Positions 20,191 to 32,215 of a stretch of DNA of 64,000 nt are shown one piece after another. The first letter of the stretch is position 1, and each line of letters begins with the position of its first letter. The notes below the pieces were generated by a model that ran no database searches, was not told the DNA's origin, and worked only from the letters and a program-made list of their open reading frames with translations. The stretch is from positions 20,551,194 to 20,615,193 of the forward strand of contig NC_087071.1 of the NCBI RefSeq assembly GCF_963678635.1, given 5' to 3'. Both the position numbers and the translations under genes were made by a program. This DNA is from Symsagittifera roscoffensis (taxonomy: Eukaryota > Xenacoelomorpha > Acoela > Convolutidae).

Positions 20191-23100
20191 CAATCAAAAC
20201 AGTTTCTGCCAAAAAAAATGTTTGTGAATTTTTGTTTTGTTTATTTTTTTTAGTCATTTTTCAACAAAAACCAATTTGCTTGTTTTACTGTGATTATTGA
20301 AAACGCCTAAATGTTAGATTTTGTCATATTATTTCATCATACCACGCACAGCAAACAACACTAAATTGAGAAAAAAGCATGAAAAGGATTTTTTTAAAGA
20401 ATGTGGTCAAAATGTTTTGTGATATTTGCTCAGCAACCGGATATTTTTGTTTAAGTTGTAAAATCATGACTGAATATTTGAAATATGATACCAGACTCGA
20501 TTTCTTGCAAAATTACTGAAGGTCCCTGATGTAATGTGTCAAAAACATACCAACCGGAATCCAGTTTCTCATTTCTCGAACTGGTCGGGGCAATTATACA
20601 TATTCTAGTATGCTGATTTTCAAAAAACTTCGATTATATTGATTTGAATGTTTTATAAATAATCGGGTTCATTACAAACGTAAAGGGAGATTTTTCAGAT
20701 TGTTTTTTGAGGCGGGATAATGGTACTTACAATAAGAATATTCAAAGTTCACAAAGGTTGACGGGCAGACAATCAAAAAAAAATTGAACAAAAACTTAGA
20801 CGGTAAAGACTTATGTCAGCTGCAGCTTCGAGAGTATTGCATTTTAATTTAGATTTAAAATTCATAATTGTCATTTTAACGATGAAGCAATTTTGATGAC
20901 GCACTTTTTGTTGACTCTCGATATGAAGTCTACGTCATGATTTTTCTAATCATGTAGTTGAAGGCTTTCAAAAACATCAAATTACCATTTCTGTTATTTT
21001 ATAGTTCCCCTTTTTACATGTTAACGACGGAAAATTCTTTTGAAATTCATATAAGAATATCATAAAAACAATATATCATGAATACTAAAAGTCCCTTTAC
21101 AGTAGTTTAAATTTTTGTAAAGGGTTGCTTAAATAAATTTCAGCCCGATGTTTTATGCTTTTACCGAGCAGAGTTGAGGTTTTTTCTATGCTTTTAGAAA
21201 AAAACATTTTATTGAGAACAATTTTTTTTTGTAAAGTTTTTTTGAGTAAGTTTATAGATTCTCAGAAACTGATACAGCTACCTTTTCGTAGTGATTGTCT
21301 GTGACTTTTTGACTATTGTTTTAATTAGTATTTGATTCAGTTTCAATGCATTCATAATCTTTTCAGTTGTTTTTTTTAAATAGAGGATGACTTGTCGCCA
21401 TTAAATGATTCAGGTTTTATGGTACTTTTACATGGTTACGAACTCAAAACAATTTGCGTCAAATTTTGTTCTTTTCATTGTAGTTTGAAGGTGTTTGATA
21501 TCTGTTCAAAAAACACAAATCAGAGCTGTTTATGATCCCGTTAAATATCTCTTTTTCGGATATCTTGTGCTTTCTTACCATTCTTGAATCTTTTAGCATT
21601 AAGCCAGTAGTTCATTTTAAAAATTAATTCTCATCCTTTTGGCGGTGCAGAAGTAAATGTTTTCAGAGATGAAGTCTTAAGATACTTTATGATTTTTTTA
21701 TTTTCTGCTTTTATAAGTACTATCTTCAACCGTTGACACCAATTCAAATTTTTTTAATAAACTTTTTTGCAAGGTTTTTTGGGATGGAGGTTTATGATTT
21801 CTTCTGATTTCTCTGATTTCTTCCGAATTCTGAAAAGGAGTACGGGTTTATAGCATTGGCGTCAGAGGAAGGTACCATAAAGTATGGTGGGGTTGCATCT
21901 GTATTGTAAAGTATATGCCCCTTTTGGGGGAGAGAGGATGTTTATGGCGAGTCATTAGCAGACTGTACCCGCGGAGACTAAATTAATTCCAAATGCTCAC
22001 CCTTGTCTCCTGAGGCTAAAATACGAGCAAAAAAGTGATAAAAAATAAGGCATGCTATTTGTAGAAAAAAACAACAGTTATTATTTTTCACTTTTAAAGA
22101 TTTTTTTTGTAGATAAATAGATCATGAGTAATTAATACTGTGAATGAGGAATGCTATTTGTAGAAAAAAAAACAGATAACTTACTGTAATGAAAAATGTA
22201 ATAGTTATTAAAACAATGATGTGAAAAATGTCCCTAAAAATTCCGAGCAAACTAATACGATTTTTTGTCTTAAAAGAAAACTTCTAGCACAAGAAAAACA
22301 AAAATTGTCTAGAATTAATTGTTTGTTTGAAAAAAGAAGACTCTATTGGTAATTCATAACTTAGTTAATAAGCCTGTTGAAATTAATTTTTTTAAAACTA
22401 TTGTAAGCTACAAAAACATTATGACCGACTTTCCAGGAATATAAACCCTTCATTTGAATACACTAGCACTATTTTTTTAGGAGTAACGAACGTAGTTCAG
22501 ACTCTTAAATAAGTCGCAATAATTTCCTTAATTTTTTTTCCAGGAGAACTTTTTTAAAACTTCATAGTTTTTCTTGCGTTCGTTAATGTTTCCCAAGTTG
22601 GTTACGTTCAAAAACTTTCATGTCTTTTTAGGGAAAAAAAAGAAAGTAAAACATACAGAACAACAGTTGATGAATTCGGTTTGTTTTTCGTCGAGCTCAC
22701 TTTGAATGAAGTACCTGAAAATGTGAAATTAAAGATTTATTTTTGAAGTCTGTCAACTATTACCGACCGTTGAAAGCTGAAGACAGCCGAACGGCAAAAA
22801 TAGCATAACTCTACAAGATAAGCAATCGTAATTTGCAAAAAAAAAGTTGTTTTGATATGCTGTTTTTTTTTCTAGTTATGCTAATTTCAGTTTTTTTGAA
22901 CCAAAAATAAAAGTGAATCAAACCTCTTTTTTCTCCTAAAATAAAAATACAAGCGGTTAATCGAAGCTTAACCTTGATGAACTACAGTCAAACTGACGCA
23001 AATTTCAAACGTTAATTCTGAAATTGGCGCCTTTCATTCCATTTTTTTAAAAATATTTCCCATTTTGTTTTTGTTCACTGATAGCTTTTCCCGAAACAAC

Positions 23101-23460
23101 CATTTTAAGACCATTCACATAAACTGTAATCCGTTTGTTTTCGTTGCAACCACTCAAGTAATGCATTTGAATTTGTTTTGTTTGTTTTTCACGGTTAATG
23201 GTTTGTTGATTTTTCCTTGAAGGCTGTACCAATACTTGATGGATATAACAAATTGCAAGTAATCTCAGATTAATGACAACCTAGACAGGTGAAAACAATC
23301 AAAACAGAATTAATGTATTTCCATATGTACACACCAAATGTATGAAATCTCTATGATATCCATTTAAAAAAATATAATTTGCATGACTAGCAAATTTGTT
23401 TTTTGAAAAATTCTCGACTAGAACTGTGCAATGAATAAAAAGTTTGTTTGTTTTTTGCAG

Positions 23461-23748
23461 GGATTTGTGCAAGATGGAAAACGTCTGCAAAAACGGTCTT
23501 TGCGACATGGACGGTAAGGGGTCGTTCAAATGCACATGTCACGAAGGCTGGCTTGGCACTCATTGTGAAATAAAAGACCAATGCAAATCACACTCAAACC
23601 CCTGTAAACATGGGGGCGATTGCAGAATGGATGTTACAATGGGCACTTACAGCTGTAAATGCCCGGACAATTCAGGTTTCTGGGGTCGCAATTGTGAATA
23701 CTTCAACGAGTGTCGGAACAACCCGTGTAAACATCAAGGCATATGCAG
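23461..23748 (+). CDS. Adhesion GPCR exon: EGF 7, EGF 8 and first half of EGF 9
   Basis: A 288-base exon, phase 2-2, acceptor ...GTTTTTTGCAG, donor AG|GTACGG. It encodes repeat 7 (C-K-M-E-N-V-C-K-N-G-L-C ... C-T-C-H-E-G-W-L-G-T-H-C-E), repeat 8 (C-K-H-G-G-D-C ... C-K-C-P-D-N-S-G-F-W-G-R-N-C-E, with a slightly longer final loop) and repeat 9 up to C-K-H-Q-G-I-C-R. The exon splits repeat 9 after its third cysteine, a different split point from the phase-1 EGF exons. Confidence 0.92.
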
Positions 23749-24189
23749 GTACGGAAACCCTAAAAAAACATGGCGATGTCACTCGACAAGCTTATGCTTT
23801 TTTGATATTCAGCCGAGTCGAACAAAATTGTAAATGTAAATTTCAAAACAATTCTTGGTAAGGAGTTTCTGGCTTGAAATGAAACTATTACTATAGAAGT
23901 CATGAAACATTTTTAAAAACTGTTTTTTTTTCGAAGTTTGTTTGGAAACAATCAAGTTTTTCTACATTTTTAGACATCAGTGGTTTCCATAATTTGTACA
24001 ATAATTAATAAAAATTGATTTTCAGTGTACTTATATGAAGTACTATAGCACTTATCACAGTAATGAATGCAGGTGGTAACTGGTATACCGAAAAAGTAGT
24101 ATGCTCGGCAATAAAATTTGTCCTCTAAACTCACACGCTAAACAATCTCGAAATAATCGGACGAGAAAATGTTTTTTTTTGTTCTGTAG
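23749..24189 (+). other. Intron (441 bp)
   Basis: Nothing recognisable. Confidence 0.8.
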
Positions 24190-24329
24190 AAATATGACCT
24201 ATGGGAGAGACGGGAGAGGGGAGTACAACTGTGAGTGTATGGGCAACTTCCAGGGAAAAGACTGTGAGGAGTGGAACCACTGCAAGACCCCTGGATACTG
24301 CGAGTACCAAGGAGAGTGCTCCTTCGTTG
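24190..24329 (+). CDS. Adhesion GPCR exon: second half of EGF 9 and first half of EGF 10
   Basis: A 140-base exon, phase 2 in and phase 1 out, acceptor ...TTGTTCTGTAG, donor G|GTAAG. It completes repeat 9 (E-Y-N-C-E-C-M-G-N-F-Q-G-K-D-C-E) and begins repeat 10 (N-H-C-K-T-P-G-Y-C-E-Y-Q-G-E-C-S). Codon use is distinctly GC-richer than the flanking introns. Confidence 0.9.
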
Positions 24330-24757
24330 GTAAGTTCCAATTAGAAAAAAACATTTCGTCGTTTTTGACCTGTTTTTTTTCTTCAAAATTAGGCTGGGAA
24401 AAGGTCAAAATTTCTTGAAGCTCGGCCTGATATTTTTTTCTCAAAATAGGGTTTTTACACTGTCTTGGAAAAGATCGGAATCCTAGTTTGGATCACATAA
24501 AAGATGAAGGAATTTGTTTTCAAATCTCCCATGGATCTGTGCCGGATGACTCGTACGTCAAGTGGCTTGTTGTCCATTTTTGTTGGATTTTTCATCTGCA
24601 TTATAATATTCTTTCTGATTTCAACTTTAATTTGCCCTACCAATTGTTTTCCTAAATGATAAGAAAATTTACTTTAAATTTTGCATCAAAAAAAATTATA
24701 ACTATTTAGCATAAATTGTGACTTTTCTTGGTCTTTTTTGTTAAATTACTTGCTTAG
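24330..24757 (+). other. Intron (428 bp)
   Basis: Nothing recognisable. Confidence 0.8.
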
Positions 24758-24907
24758 GTCACAATAACTCGGTTTGCAAATGTCGAACTGGTTACTATGG
24801 CAACCGGTGTGAGAACTACAACATATGCGAAGTGAACAACCCCTGCCAGAACAAAGGAATCTGCCGGCCTCAAGGAGACAACGGATACACGTGCACTTGC
24901 CTTGGAG
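24758..24907 (+). CDS. Adhesion GPCR exon: end of EGF 10 and most of EGF 11
   Basis: A 150-base exon, phase 1-1, acceptor ...ACTTGCTTAG, donor G|GTTCAC. It completes repeat 10 (V-C-K-C-R-T-G-Y-Y-G-N-R-C-E) and encodes repeat 11 to C-T-C-L-G-G, breaking between cysteines 5 and 6. The next exon supplies Y-T-G-K-N-C-E. Confidence 0.9.
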
Positions 24908-25133
24908 GTTCACAAGCTGTTGATTTTATTTTAAAATTTTGACTTTTTTAAAAATTTTAATTGTCAATTTTCCCACAAACAAGATTCAAGCAATGCTTAA
25001 AATTATCTATATAGGCATCATCGACAAGTATGAAGCATATTTTAGTCGAATCTCGAGGCTTTTGTTAACGTTTTTTTTTATCATCAAATTGTAATAAAAA
25101 AGTTATCTCGAAAAAAAATATTGTTATTTTTAG

Positions 25134-25325
25134 GCTACACGGGCAAAAACTGTGAACTATTCGATCCATGTCAGATTACGCAGTGTCGAAACGGCGGTGT
25201 TTGTGTAACAACAGATGAGATCTTGGGCACCTTTACATGCAACTGTCACGAACCCTTTTACGGAACCCGCTGCGAACGGGAGAATTATTGCAGAGGAAAA
25301 GAATCGCTCTGTGATAAAGAAAAAG
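25134..25325 (+). CDS. Adhesion GPCR exon: end of EGF 11, EGF 12 and start of EGF 13
   Basis: A 192-base exon, phase 1-1, acceptor ...TTATTTTTAG, donor AAAAG|GTTTCG. It completes repeat 11, encodes canonical repeat 12 (C-R-N-G-G-V-C ... C-N-C-H-E-P-F-Y-G-T-R-C-E) and starts repeat 13 (N-Y-C-R-G-K-E-S-L-C-D-K-E-K). The frame stays open about 16 codons past the donor, so intron retention would give a truncated product; the splice call rests on the continuation in the next exon. Confidence 0.85.
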
Positions 25326-25545
25326 GTTTCGGAGAAGCTTGTACAAATTGGATCAACAAGAAACTACTTTAAAAAAATAAGGATATTGGTTTCTGCTACA
25401 AAAATTTTCAAGATTTTCGCAGTTTCAAAAAATCAAATTTTAAATTGTCAAAAACTATAGATAAATAAAAAGCGACCGAAGTAAATTTTAAACTTTAAAA
25501 TGAAAAGTCGATTTTTGAACCGAATTGTACAATTTCTCCGACAAG

Positions 25546-25663
25546 GTTTCACGTGTCGCAATCTGACAACCATGCACTACGTGTGTGAACCTATCAATCC
25601 GAATGTGCTCATTGGAATATGTCAGCAGAACAGAGATTGTCTACATGGAGGAATATGTCTGAG
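25546..25663 (+). CDS. Adhesion GPCR exon: rest of atypical EGF 13 and first half of EGF 14
   Basis: A 118-base exon, phase 1 in and phase 2 out, donor AG|GTAGAG. The acceptor (TTTCTCCGACAAG) has a weak pyrimidine tract, so this start is less certain. It continues repeat 13 as G-F-T-C-R-N-L-T-T-M-H-Y-V-C-E, which has four cysteines in all and lacks the usual C-x-C. It then begins repeat 14 (I-C-Q-Q-N-R-D-C-L-H-G-G-I-C). Both donor and acceptor are followed by GTTTC, an alignment that could let splicing slide. Confidence 0.78.
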
Positions 25664-26185
25664 GTAGAGTGATACATTATATGGTACAGGACTAAACAAA
25701 TTTTAAATTGTGGTCTGAAACGTTCACGCAACGGTTTTTTTTTATATTGAAGTTTCGATTTAACTGAATGGGAAAAATCCCACAAAAGTATCATGATTGT
25801 ACAATAACTTCCATAATATTTTCTAAAAAAATAATGAGAGAGAAAAATAAATAATGAATAATTTGTTTTTAAAGTTATAGATAAAAGATAAACTATTTTC
25901 AAAATAGAAAAATAAAGATATTTTTTATGAAAAAACTGTAGAAGAACAAAGACTGAAAAAAAATATTTAGAAAGAGAAATAAATCTTCCAAAAAATGACA
26001 AAAGTAAGTTGTATAAGCTTCGAAACGCTCAATTAATGGTTTCCCTGGTTTTGTATATACATTCTTTACAAACTGATCTATCATCTATCGCATTAAACTG
26101 TCCAAAGATTACATATCCCTGACATATGAAACTCAAATACTATAGCTCACCTGTTGTACCATTTGACATTTGACCTGTGTTTCAG
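25664..26185 (+). other. Intron (522 bp)
   Basis: AT-rich; a minus-strand open frame of 130 codons (25609-26001) overlaps the exon and intron and looks like low-complexity chance. Confidence 0.75.
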
Positions 26186-26315
26186 TGATGGGTCATGTGA
26201 CTGTAAGCCCCCCTACAGTGGTCGCAGGTGTGAAGTCATTGAGCCCTGCAAGGACCCCAATGTCTGTTCCAGTAATGGAGAGTGTGTCCTGTCCATAGAT
26301 GGGAAAAATGCAGAG
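26186..26315 (+). CDS. Adhesion GPCR exon: end of EGF 14 and first half of EGF 15
   Basis: A 130-base exon, phase 2 in and phase 0 out, acceptor ...TGTGTTTCAG, donor GAG|GTGAG. It completes repeat 14 (G-S-C-D-C-K-P-P-Y-S-G-R-R-C-E) and starts repeat 15 (E-P-C-K-D-P-N-V-C-S-S-N-G-E-C). This is one of the few phase-0 junctions in the EGF region. Confidence 0.9.
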
Positions 26316-27784
26316 GTGAGTTTATGTAATATATGTAATATAGGTAAAATATGTAATATTTTTGAGTAAAATATGTAATAATTTCATCGTTATTGTAGTT
26401 TTCAACTCCAATTTTCAAAACAATTTGACTTTCTCCACTATTCAACAAAATTTCTTCAACTTTCAAATTCTAAAGCTGACTAATTCACAGAATTTTTAAA
26501 ATTCTACTTATAAAAATATAAATCTGTCATATTAATCTAAAATTGACATCTGCGCTGCGCTGCGTTCATGAGTTATTAATTAATTTATTAAAATTATCTA
26601 GCAATGGTTCACGTTTTTAGAAGACTTTTGTCTGGAAAATATATCTGTAAAATTCAATATGTAAGCTGTTTTTCCAACCATATGGATTTGCTTTGGATAT
26701 TTGCCTTCAGAAACACAATTTAACAAAGATAGCCTAGAGATGTGCTAGTTTCACAGAATGTTCCATATTACCATATTCATAAAAAAAAACTGTTTTGTTG
26801 GTTTCTTTTCTTCAAATTAGTGTCACTGTTAGTGCGTGGTGTGATTCGAGAACTATACAAACGCGTAGAAAGTTAGTGAATTAGGCAAGGCCGACATTTA
26901 AAAAAAAATGAATACCAAAAAATGAATTTTTTTTTTCTAAATTTCTCTAAAAAATTTTTTCCTTTTTGTAGAAAAATTATTTTTTTAAAGGAAAACCGGT
27001 GATATATTACAATAAATGGTAATTTCAAGTTAAATAGCTGGATCATTTTTTGTTATACTTCGCACAGTATTTACAATTTATATTAAAAGCCAAATTTTTG
27101 ACAAAAGAAGTTTAAAATTTGAGTTTTTCAATAACGTTTTATCTGGCAGAGTAACATGTTTACAAAAAATATCTTAGCAGCATGTACAATTGATTGAAAT
27201 TGAAATGACTATATTATGCATTACAGTTCTCAATTTTAATACATGCACTGTAGTTAAAACTACCACCAATTGTAACATATCACCAGAAAACCTTTATTGC
27301 CGAAAACCCTATCCGAAATTAGTTTTCTTCATAGTCAAGTTTTTGAGCCTACAAATCTTTAAAAAAAGAAGTTATACTCGATCGCGTTTTTCACTCGAAA
27401 TTAGACGAAAAATCGGAAATTTCATACCCGTTTTTCTCGACACTCGGAAAAATTTGGAAATTTTTTAATGATATGAAATAATGTTTAAAATTATGTTTAT
27501 ATATTATGATTTAAAATAATGATAATGTTTATATATCACTCAACTCAGTCCAATGATTAATTGTGGTACCTGGTTTCGAGTTGAAGACAAAACAAAAAAA
27601 AAGAAAAAAAAAATTACACCCGAATACAAAGTTCCTCTTTTTTTTCAAATGGTCAGAACAAAAATATATAGCTTAGTCAATCAATCTAAAACTTTCAACA
27701 GCGTTGCATTCGTTATAAATTATTTTATAATATTTTCTAGGAATGTTTCACAATTTTTGGAGTATTATTTGCCTTTTGTTTCAG
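26316..27784 (+). other. Intron (1.5 kb)
   Basis: Starts with a small TATGTAATA microrepeat (about 26324-26380) and contains an inverted family B copy (about 27380-27660). No exon seen. Confidence 0.7.
27380..27660 (-). repeat. Family B repeat copy 4 (inverted, partial)
   Basis: On the minus strand it reads GAGGAACTTTGTATTCGGGTG, a T-rich tract, GGTACCACAATTAATCATTG and further on GTGTCGAGAAAAACGGG, in the same order as the other family B copies. Confidence 0.55.
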
Positions 27785-27953
27785 TGTAAGTGTGCAGTTG
27801 GCTTCTTCGGCAGCAAGTGTGAACTACATGACCCCTGTCTGATGAAGAGATGCAACAATGGGGGCAACTGTGTCCAGCTGAACCCCAAGCTAACTCCAGG
27901 AACAGACAGACTAGGAGTTCAGACTGTCTGTCACTGTCCTCTGGGATACAAAG
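27785..27953 (+). CDS. Adhesion GPCR exon: end of EGF 15 and most of EGF 16
   Basis: A 169-base exon, phase 0 in and phase 1 out, acceptor ...CCTTTTGTTTCAG, donor AAAG|GTTGC. It completes repeat 15 (C-K-C-A-V-G-F-F-G-S-K-C-E) and encodes repeat 16 (C-N-N-G-G-N-C ... V-C-H-C-P-L-G-Y-K-G), in which 19 residues separate cysteines 3 and 4, more than usual. Confidence 0.92.
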
Positions 27954-29714
27954 GTTGCTATATATTTATATCGAGAGAATGATGCAAAAATTTTCGGGTA
28001 AAAATTTCCTGGCAACCTTGAAACAAAAATTCGGTCTCAAAAATATAATAAAAAAGTTTTCTGAAATAGATTTTTGTTCCGTTTAAATGATATCGCGGCA
28101 CCAAAATGTTTGCAAATCTCTAGCGAGAATTGAAAAAAAATAAGAATTAGATACACAAAATCAATAAAGATGTGCCCATGAGTTGGAAAGTTAATTTTCT
28201 ACAAATAAAGAAAAACTTGGAGCAAAAATGTTTACTTCAACTTTTATACCTAATCTAACAACTCACCAACTTCTTCCCACTTTTTTCCATCACCTTCGAA
28301 AAAACATGAAAGATTTTTCCAATTTTTTTCTTAATACAAAAATTCAAATTATTTTAGGAGACCTTTTCATGAAAGGGGAATAAAATATGTGCTATGTTTC
28401 CAAAATTGAGTATTCAAAAGAAAAATTGCAGAGAGTCAATTGTGATTTCATAATAAAGCTACACTTGTCGTGATTCAAAACCGGAAAAACAAATCGAAAA
28501 CGCTTACTCAGTGTCGAGAAAAACCGGACTTCAAATTTTGCTTTTAGATTTATCATCTTCTAGAACGCTGAATGCGATTGTTTCCCTGGTCATGCGGTGC
28601 AGTTTAGTTTAACAGATCAATCCAATTTTATTGCTAAAACCATAATAATTTTTTAATTCTGCGATAATAAGCCTTCTACTATTGGCATTTGAAAAAAATT
28701 ATCGAAAATATGAAAAAATATATATATTTTTTTGGTTTTAAAAATAATTATATAAAACAAATATATAAAATATACTAGAAAGAATAACCGTTTATCTGGA
28801 GATGTTAAGAAAATATTATAGACTAATTTTTCCAGTTTTTGAAAGCAGGGGTACCTCTAAAATTTTGGTCAAATTTAGTTAAAAGGTCTACTAGATATTG
28901 AAAATATACCTTTTCAGTCACATAATTTGCTCTTTTTGCTTAAATTATAAAATCAAAATGTTCCATAAAATGCTGTCGTCAGTGATTTTGTCTCTTTCGT
29001 TCTCACAAGTTACAACTAAAACAAATGCTTTTTGGTTCATTTTTTGTTCAGATCTTTTTTTGTTTTTTTGATTTTCAACTAACAATTTGTGATAAAAATT
29101 TTTTGAACAACCTAAAAGTTTTAGACTTCTTGAGCTTAGGCGACCCTTTTGTTTCTAACGTTGTTAATTTGGAGCTATTTGTAGTTATTACAAGATAATT
29201 GGTAAGTTGGGGGTTACAACACTTGCCTCTCATTCAGGTGTTAAAAATATTCATGTGGTAAAAGCTTGTTGTTTTTGTGGAATGAACGGCAAACATCAGT
29301 CACTCGCACTAAACCGCTTCAACTGCAATTTTTCTCCAATGTCTAAAAAATGAGGGAGTGTTTGTGCTTGTTAGGTTTCTTTTTTCAGACATTGCCAATT
29401 TTCAACTACGGTCATTTGACGTGATTTTAAAAATTCATCTGAGGGCTATTGATGTTTTGAGCACAAATAAAAACAATATTTCACCTCAGATTGTTTCTCG
29501 CTAAGTTTTAAAATTGTCACTTTGGTATAACTAATGCCCGCCTTGTTTGAATTTGATTACATATGAACCAAATTGTACCTAAAATGATCAAATATGACAA
29601 AATGAACGAAACCTGCGATGGTTTATTTCAACCTGCTAAAAAAAAACACAATAAAAAATTTGACTCGACGATGTTTTCAAAGTTTCGGGATACTTGAACT
29701 AATCTATATCCGCC

Positions 29715-29750
29715 GATTTTTGCCGTTGTTCTGATTTTTGCCGTTGTTCT
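29715..29750. repeat. 18-bp tandem repeat, two copies
   Basis: GATTTTTGCCGTTGTTCT occurs twice in a row. Confidence 0.85.
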
Positions 29751-32039
29751 GGTTCATTCTTGAAGTTAAGGCTAAAACGATATGTCGACAAACTTTCAAT
29801 TTTTTTGTTGTAATTTTTCCTCTAAAAGCATAGATGCGCACCTGCATGCTAATATTTTAGATTTTTTTCACGAATTCACAATTATGAGATTTATTTTAAA
29901 CCTTTTTTCAAAGTAAATCTTGAAAAATACCAATTAGCCAAATATAGTTGAAAATTTAAAGCTTTTCTTTTTTTCAAATCTTCACTCCGAGTGTACAATA
30001 AGCTTTGAAAGAATAAACAGAACACGCCCTCACAATCAATTCAAAAATTTGCATCTGAAAGCATTTTTGAAAATTTCAAACCGCTCCAAGCCGGATCACC
30101 AAAAACCTTTAAACACTTTGATGATCAAACCTTTTCTTTAAAGCCATTAAAGTTTGCGGTTAATTTTTGCCCTTTCAAAGAAAAAAACAGTTAATTCATT
30201 GAAATCTACAAACAAAAAAATTGAATTGGAATTTTCCAACGTAGGTGGTAATTTTTTTTAATGATTTCAAAATGCCTCAATCAACAGAAATCGCAAAAGG
30301 CGTTTCTTTATTTCCTCAAACCACTTTCCAAATGCGGCGAAAAAACAACAACGGAAGCGAGATTTGAATAATGGATGCTTATATGGGAAGAAGTCGAAAT
30401 TGTCCCTTGAAGTAAGGAAAAGTAAATAAAAATAAACAAAAGGTGTGCACGCAATTGCGGCTATTGATTCATTTGCAACCTTTGTCGTCATTTATATTCT
30501 CTAAATGATAAAAATATGATCTTCACATAAACAATAATGAATTTTTTCGTGTTTTTTATCTTTTTTTTTCTCAATGAGCAACAATATAAGAAGAAAATAT
30601 GTTAAGCAAAAAAAACGACTGTTTGATTTGAATTATTGATCAATTTGAACGTTTGAAACTAATTGCCGATTTGTCCAAACCCAATTGTAGTTCTTTCATG
30701 ATTTTCTATCAAAAACTCAGATCAAATAGAAAACTCTTCGTTAGAGTTTTGTAATTATAAACTAGAAGAACTTCTATTCTAGATCCACCTATTTCGACGG
30801 TTATTGTCATGCTTAAGTCGAAAAAAAATTAGGGAGAGATATGAATCTTTTTTTGTTCGGTTAACACCAAATATTGCGACCATCCTACCAGCCTTGATTT
30901 AATTAAGTGGTAAACCGCTCATAATCAAAATTATTGGCAACGTAATTTCTTAATCTTTTTCAGTTAATTAAAAATTTGTTGCAATTTAGTACAATTCAGC
31001 TCAAAAAGCAGTTTTGATCTTTGAAGTGTATTCCTCATATCTATGAGGCTTATATAGCAATTCAAAGCGACCGAGATTTTGCAGTTGGGTCAAAGACTGC
31101 TACCAAGAAGTAAAGTTTCGTAGCTCATAACTCAGAGATAAGGAAAACCGACCTTCTTTTTGTACTCAACTTTGAAACAAATCTCGATATTGTCTAGAGT
31201 TGAGCAAAAAGGCTCACTGATGGCTTTAAAACATTTCTCTGTTTTCCTACCACGTAGATATTGCTTATTTAAAAAAAATTCTTCGTTCTCAATGGGTTTA
31301 CTTATAAAAAAAACTAAAATTGAGCAGCAAAACTTGCAACCAGAAGGATGTTATGGGATTTTAGGACAAGGGTTTAAATGGAATGATTCAAAAAACACAG
31401 ATAATTTGGCCGTCCAAGCAGCGTTTTACTCATCTATAAAACTGTTTTTTTTCTTCAGTTTTCATCGGCCAATTGGCGAGAAGTCGATAAATTAGGACCT
31501 TCGATTGATTGTAGAAAACAAATAGATACAGAAAGCGAGGACTCGATTTTGGAATTTGCTCATATTTTTTGAGACATAGAAAAAGATCTGTGCGCCATCA
31601 AAAATGAAAACAAACAGCTCATTTAATTTTCATATCTCGATTGTTTTGAAAAAAAAATTGGTTAAAGAACGATTAGTGAAAATCAAGATCCAGTCTGGTT
31701 TTACACCAAATAATAAATTGAATTTAACACTGCCCTAAATGCTAAATGGAAATCAAAAATTAGGTTTTTTTATTAAATTTCTAATAAGGAATGAAATAAC
31801 CTAATTTCAAATTATTAAGTTTGATCATCAGATAACTATGAATCGAAGTCCAACAAAAAATGTAGGATTCGGTTAGAATCTAAAACCAACTAAAAACAAT
31901 TGCTAAAAAAAATCAGAAATCATAAAATAAACAATCAAACCTTGATCTAATTTCTCATTTGGAAATTTTTTCATTTTCAATTGATTTGAAAAAAAAATCA
32001 ATACATAAAATTTCAAAGCTCTTAAATGTTTATCTTGTA

Positions 32040-32215
32040 CATGCTTTTTGTTCCGAATTTCGAAGAAAGTAAAGAATATGTATGCTCGGCGTGTTTTTTT
32101 TATTCAGACAAATTCTCAAAAATATTTTTCTTGGGGATTGATCTATGGATCTACATGGTCCCAGTCGGAACATTAAGGCTTTGCGCTGTTACGAGCAGTT
32201 TTGTTTGGTTTTGAA
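32040..32215 (+). repeat. Family A repeat copy 5 (internally deleted)
   Basis: Contains the family A start (CTTTTTGTTCCGAATTTCG, then TGCTCGGCGTGTTTTTT, TTCAGACAAATT) followed almost at once by the family A end (CAGTCGGAACATTAAGGC, TACGAGCAGTTTTG). The middle roughly 350 bases are missing. Confidence 0.65.

Larger units (their letters stand above)
17576..23460 (+). other. Intron (5.9 kb)
   Basis: Contains an inverted family C copy (17985-18315), a C homopolymer near 18431, a family B copy (about 19640-20190) and otherwise AT-rich sequence. A short word ATGCTATTTGTAGAAAAAAA occurs twice about 100 bases apart near 22052 and 22151. No further exon is apparent. Confidence 0.7.

Noticed and set aside
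23310-23400. Third copy of the CCCGGGTTGACC element
   Set aside because: Only weak similarity in TTTCCATATG and GCATGACTAGCA words; no CCCGGG ends.
25609-26001. Minus-strand 130-codon frame rich in Phe/Tyr/Leu
   Set aside because: Spans an exon edge and AT-rich intron; composition is what A/T runs produce, and no family pattern is seen.
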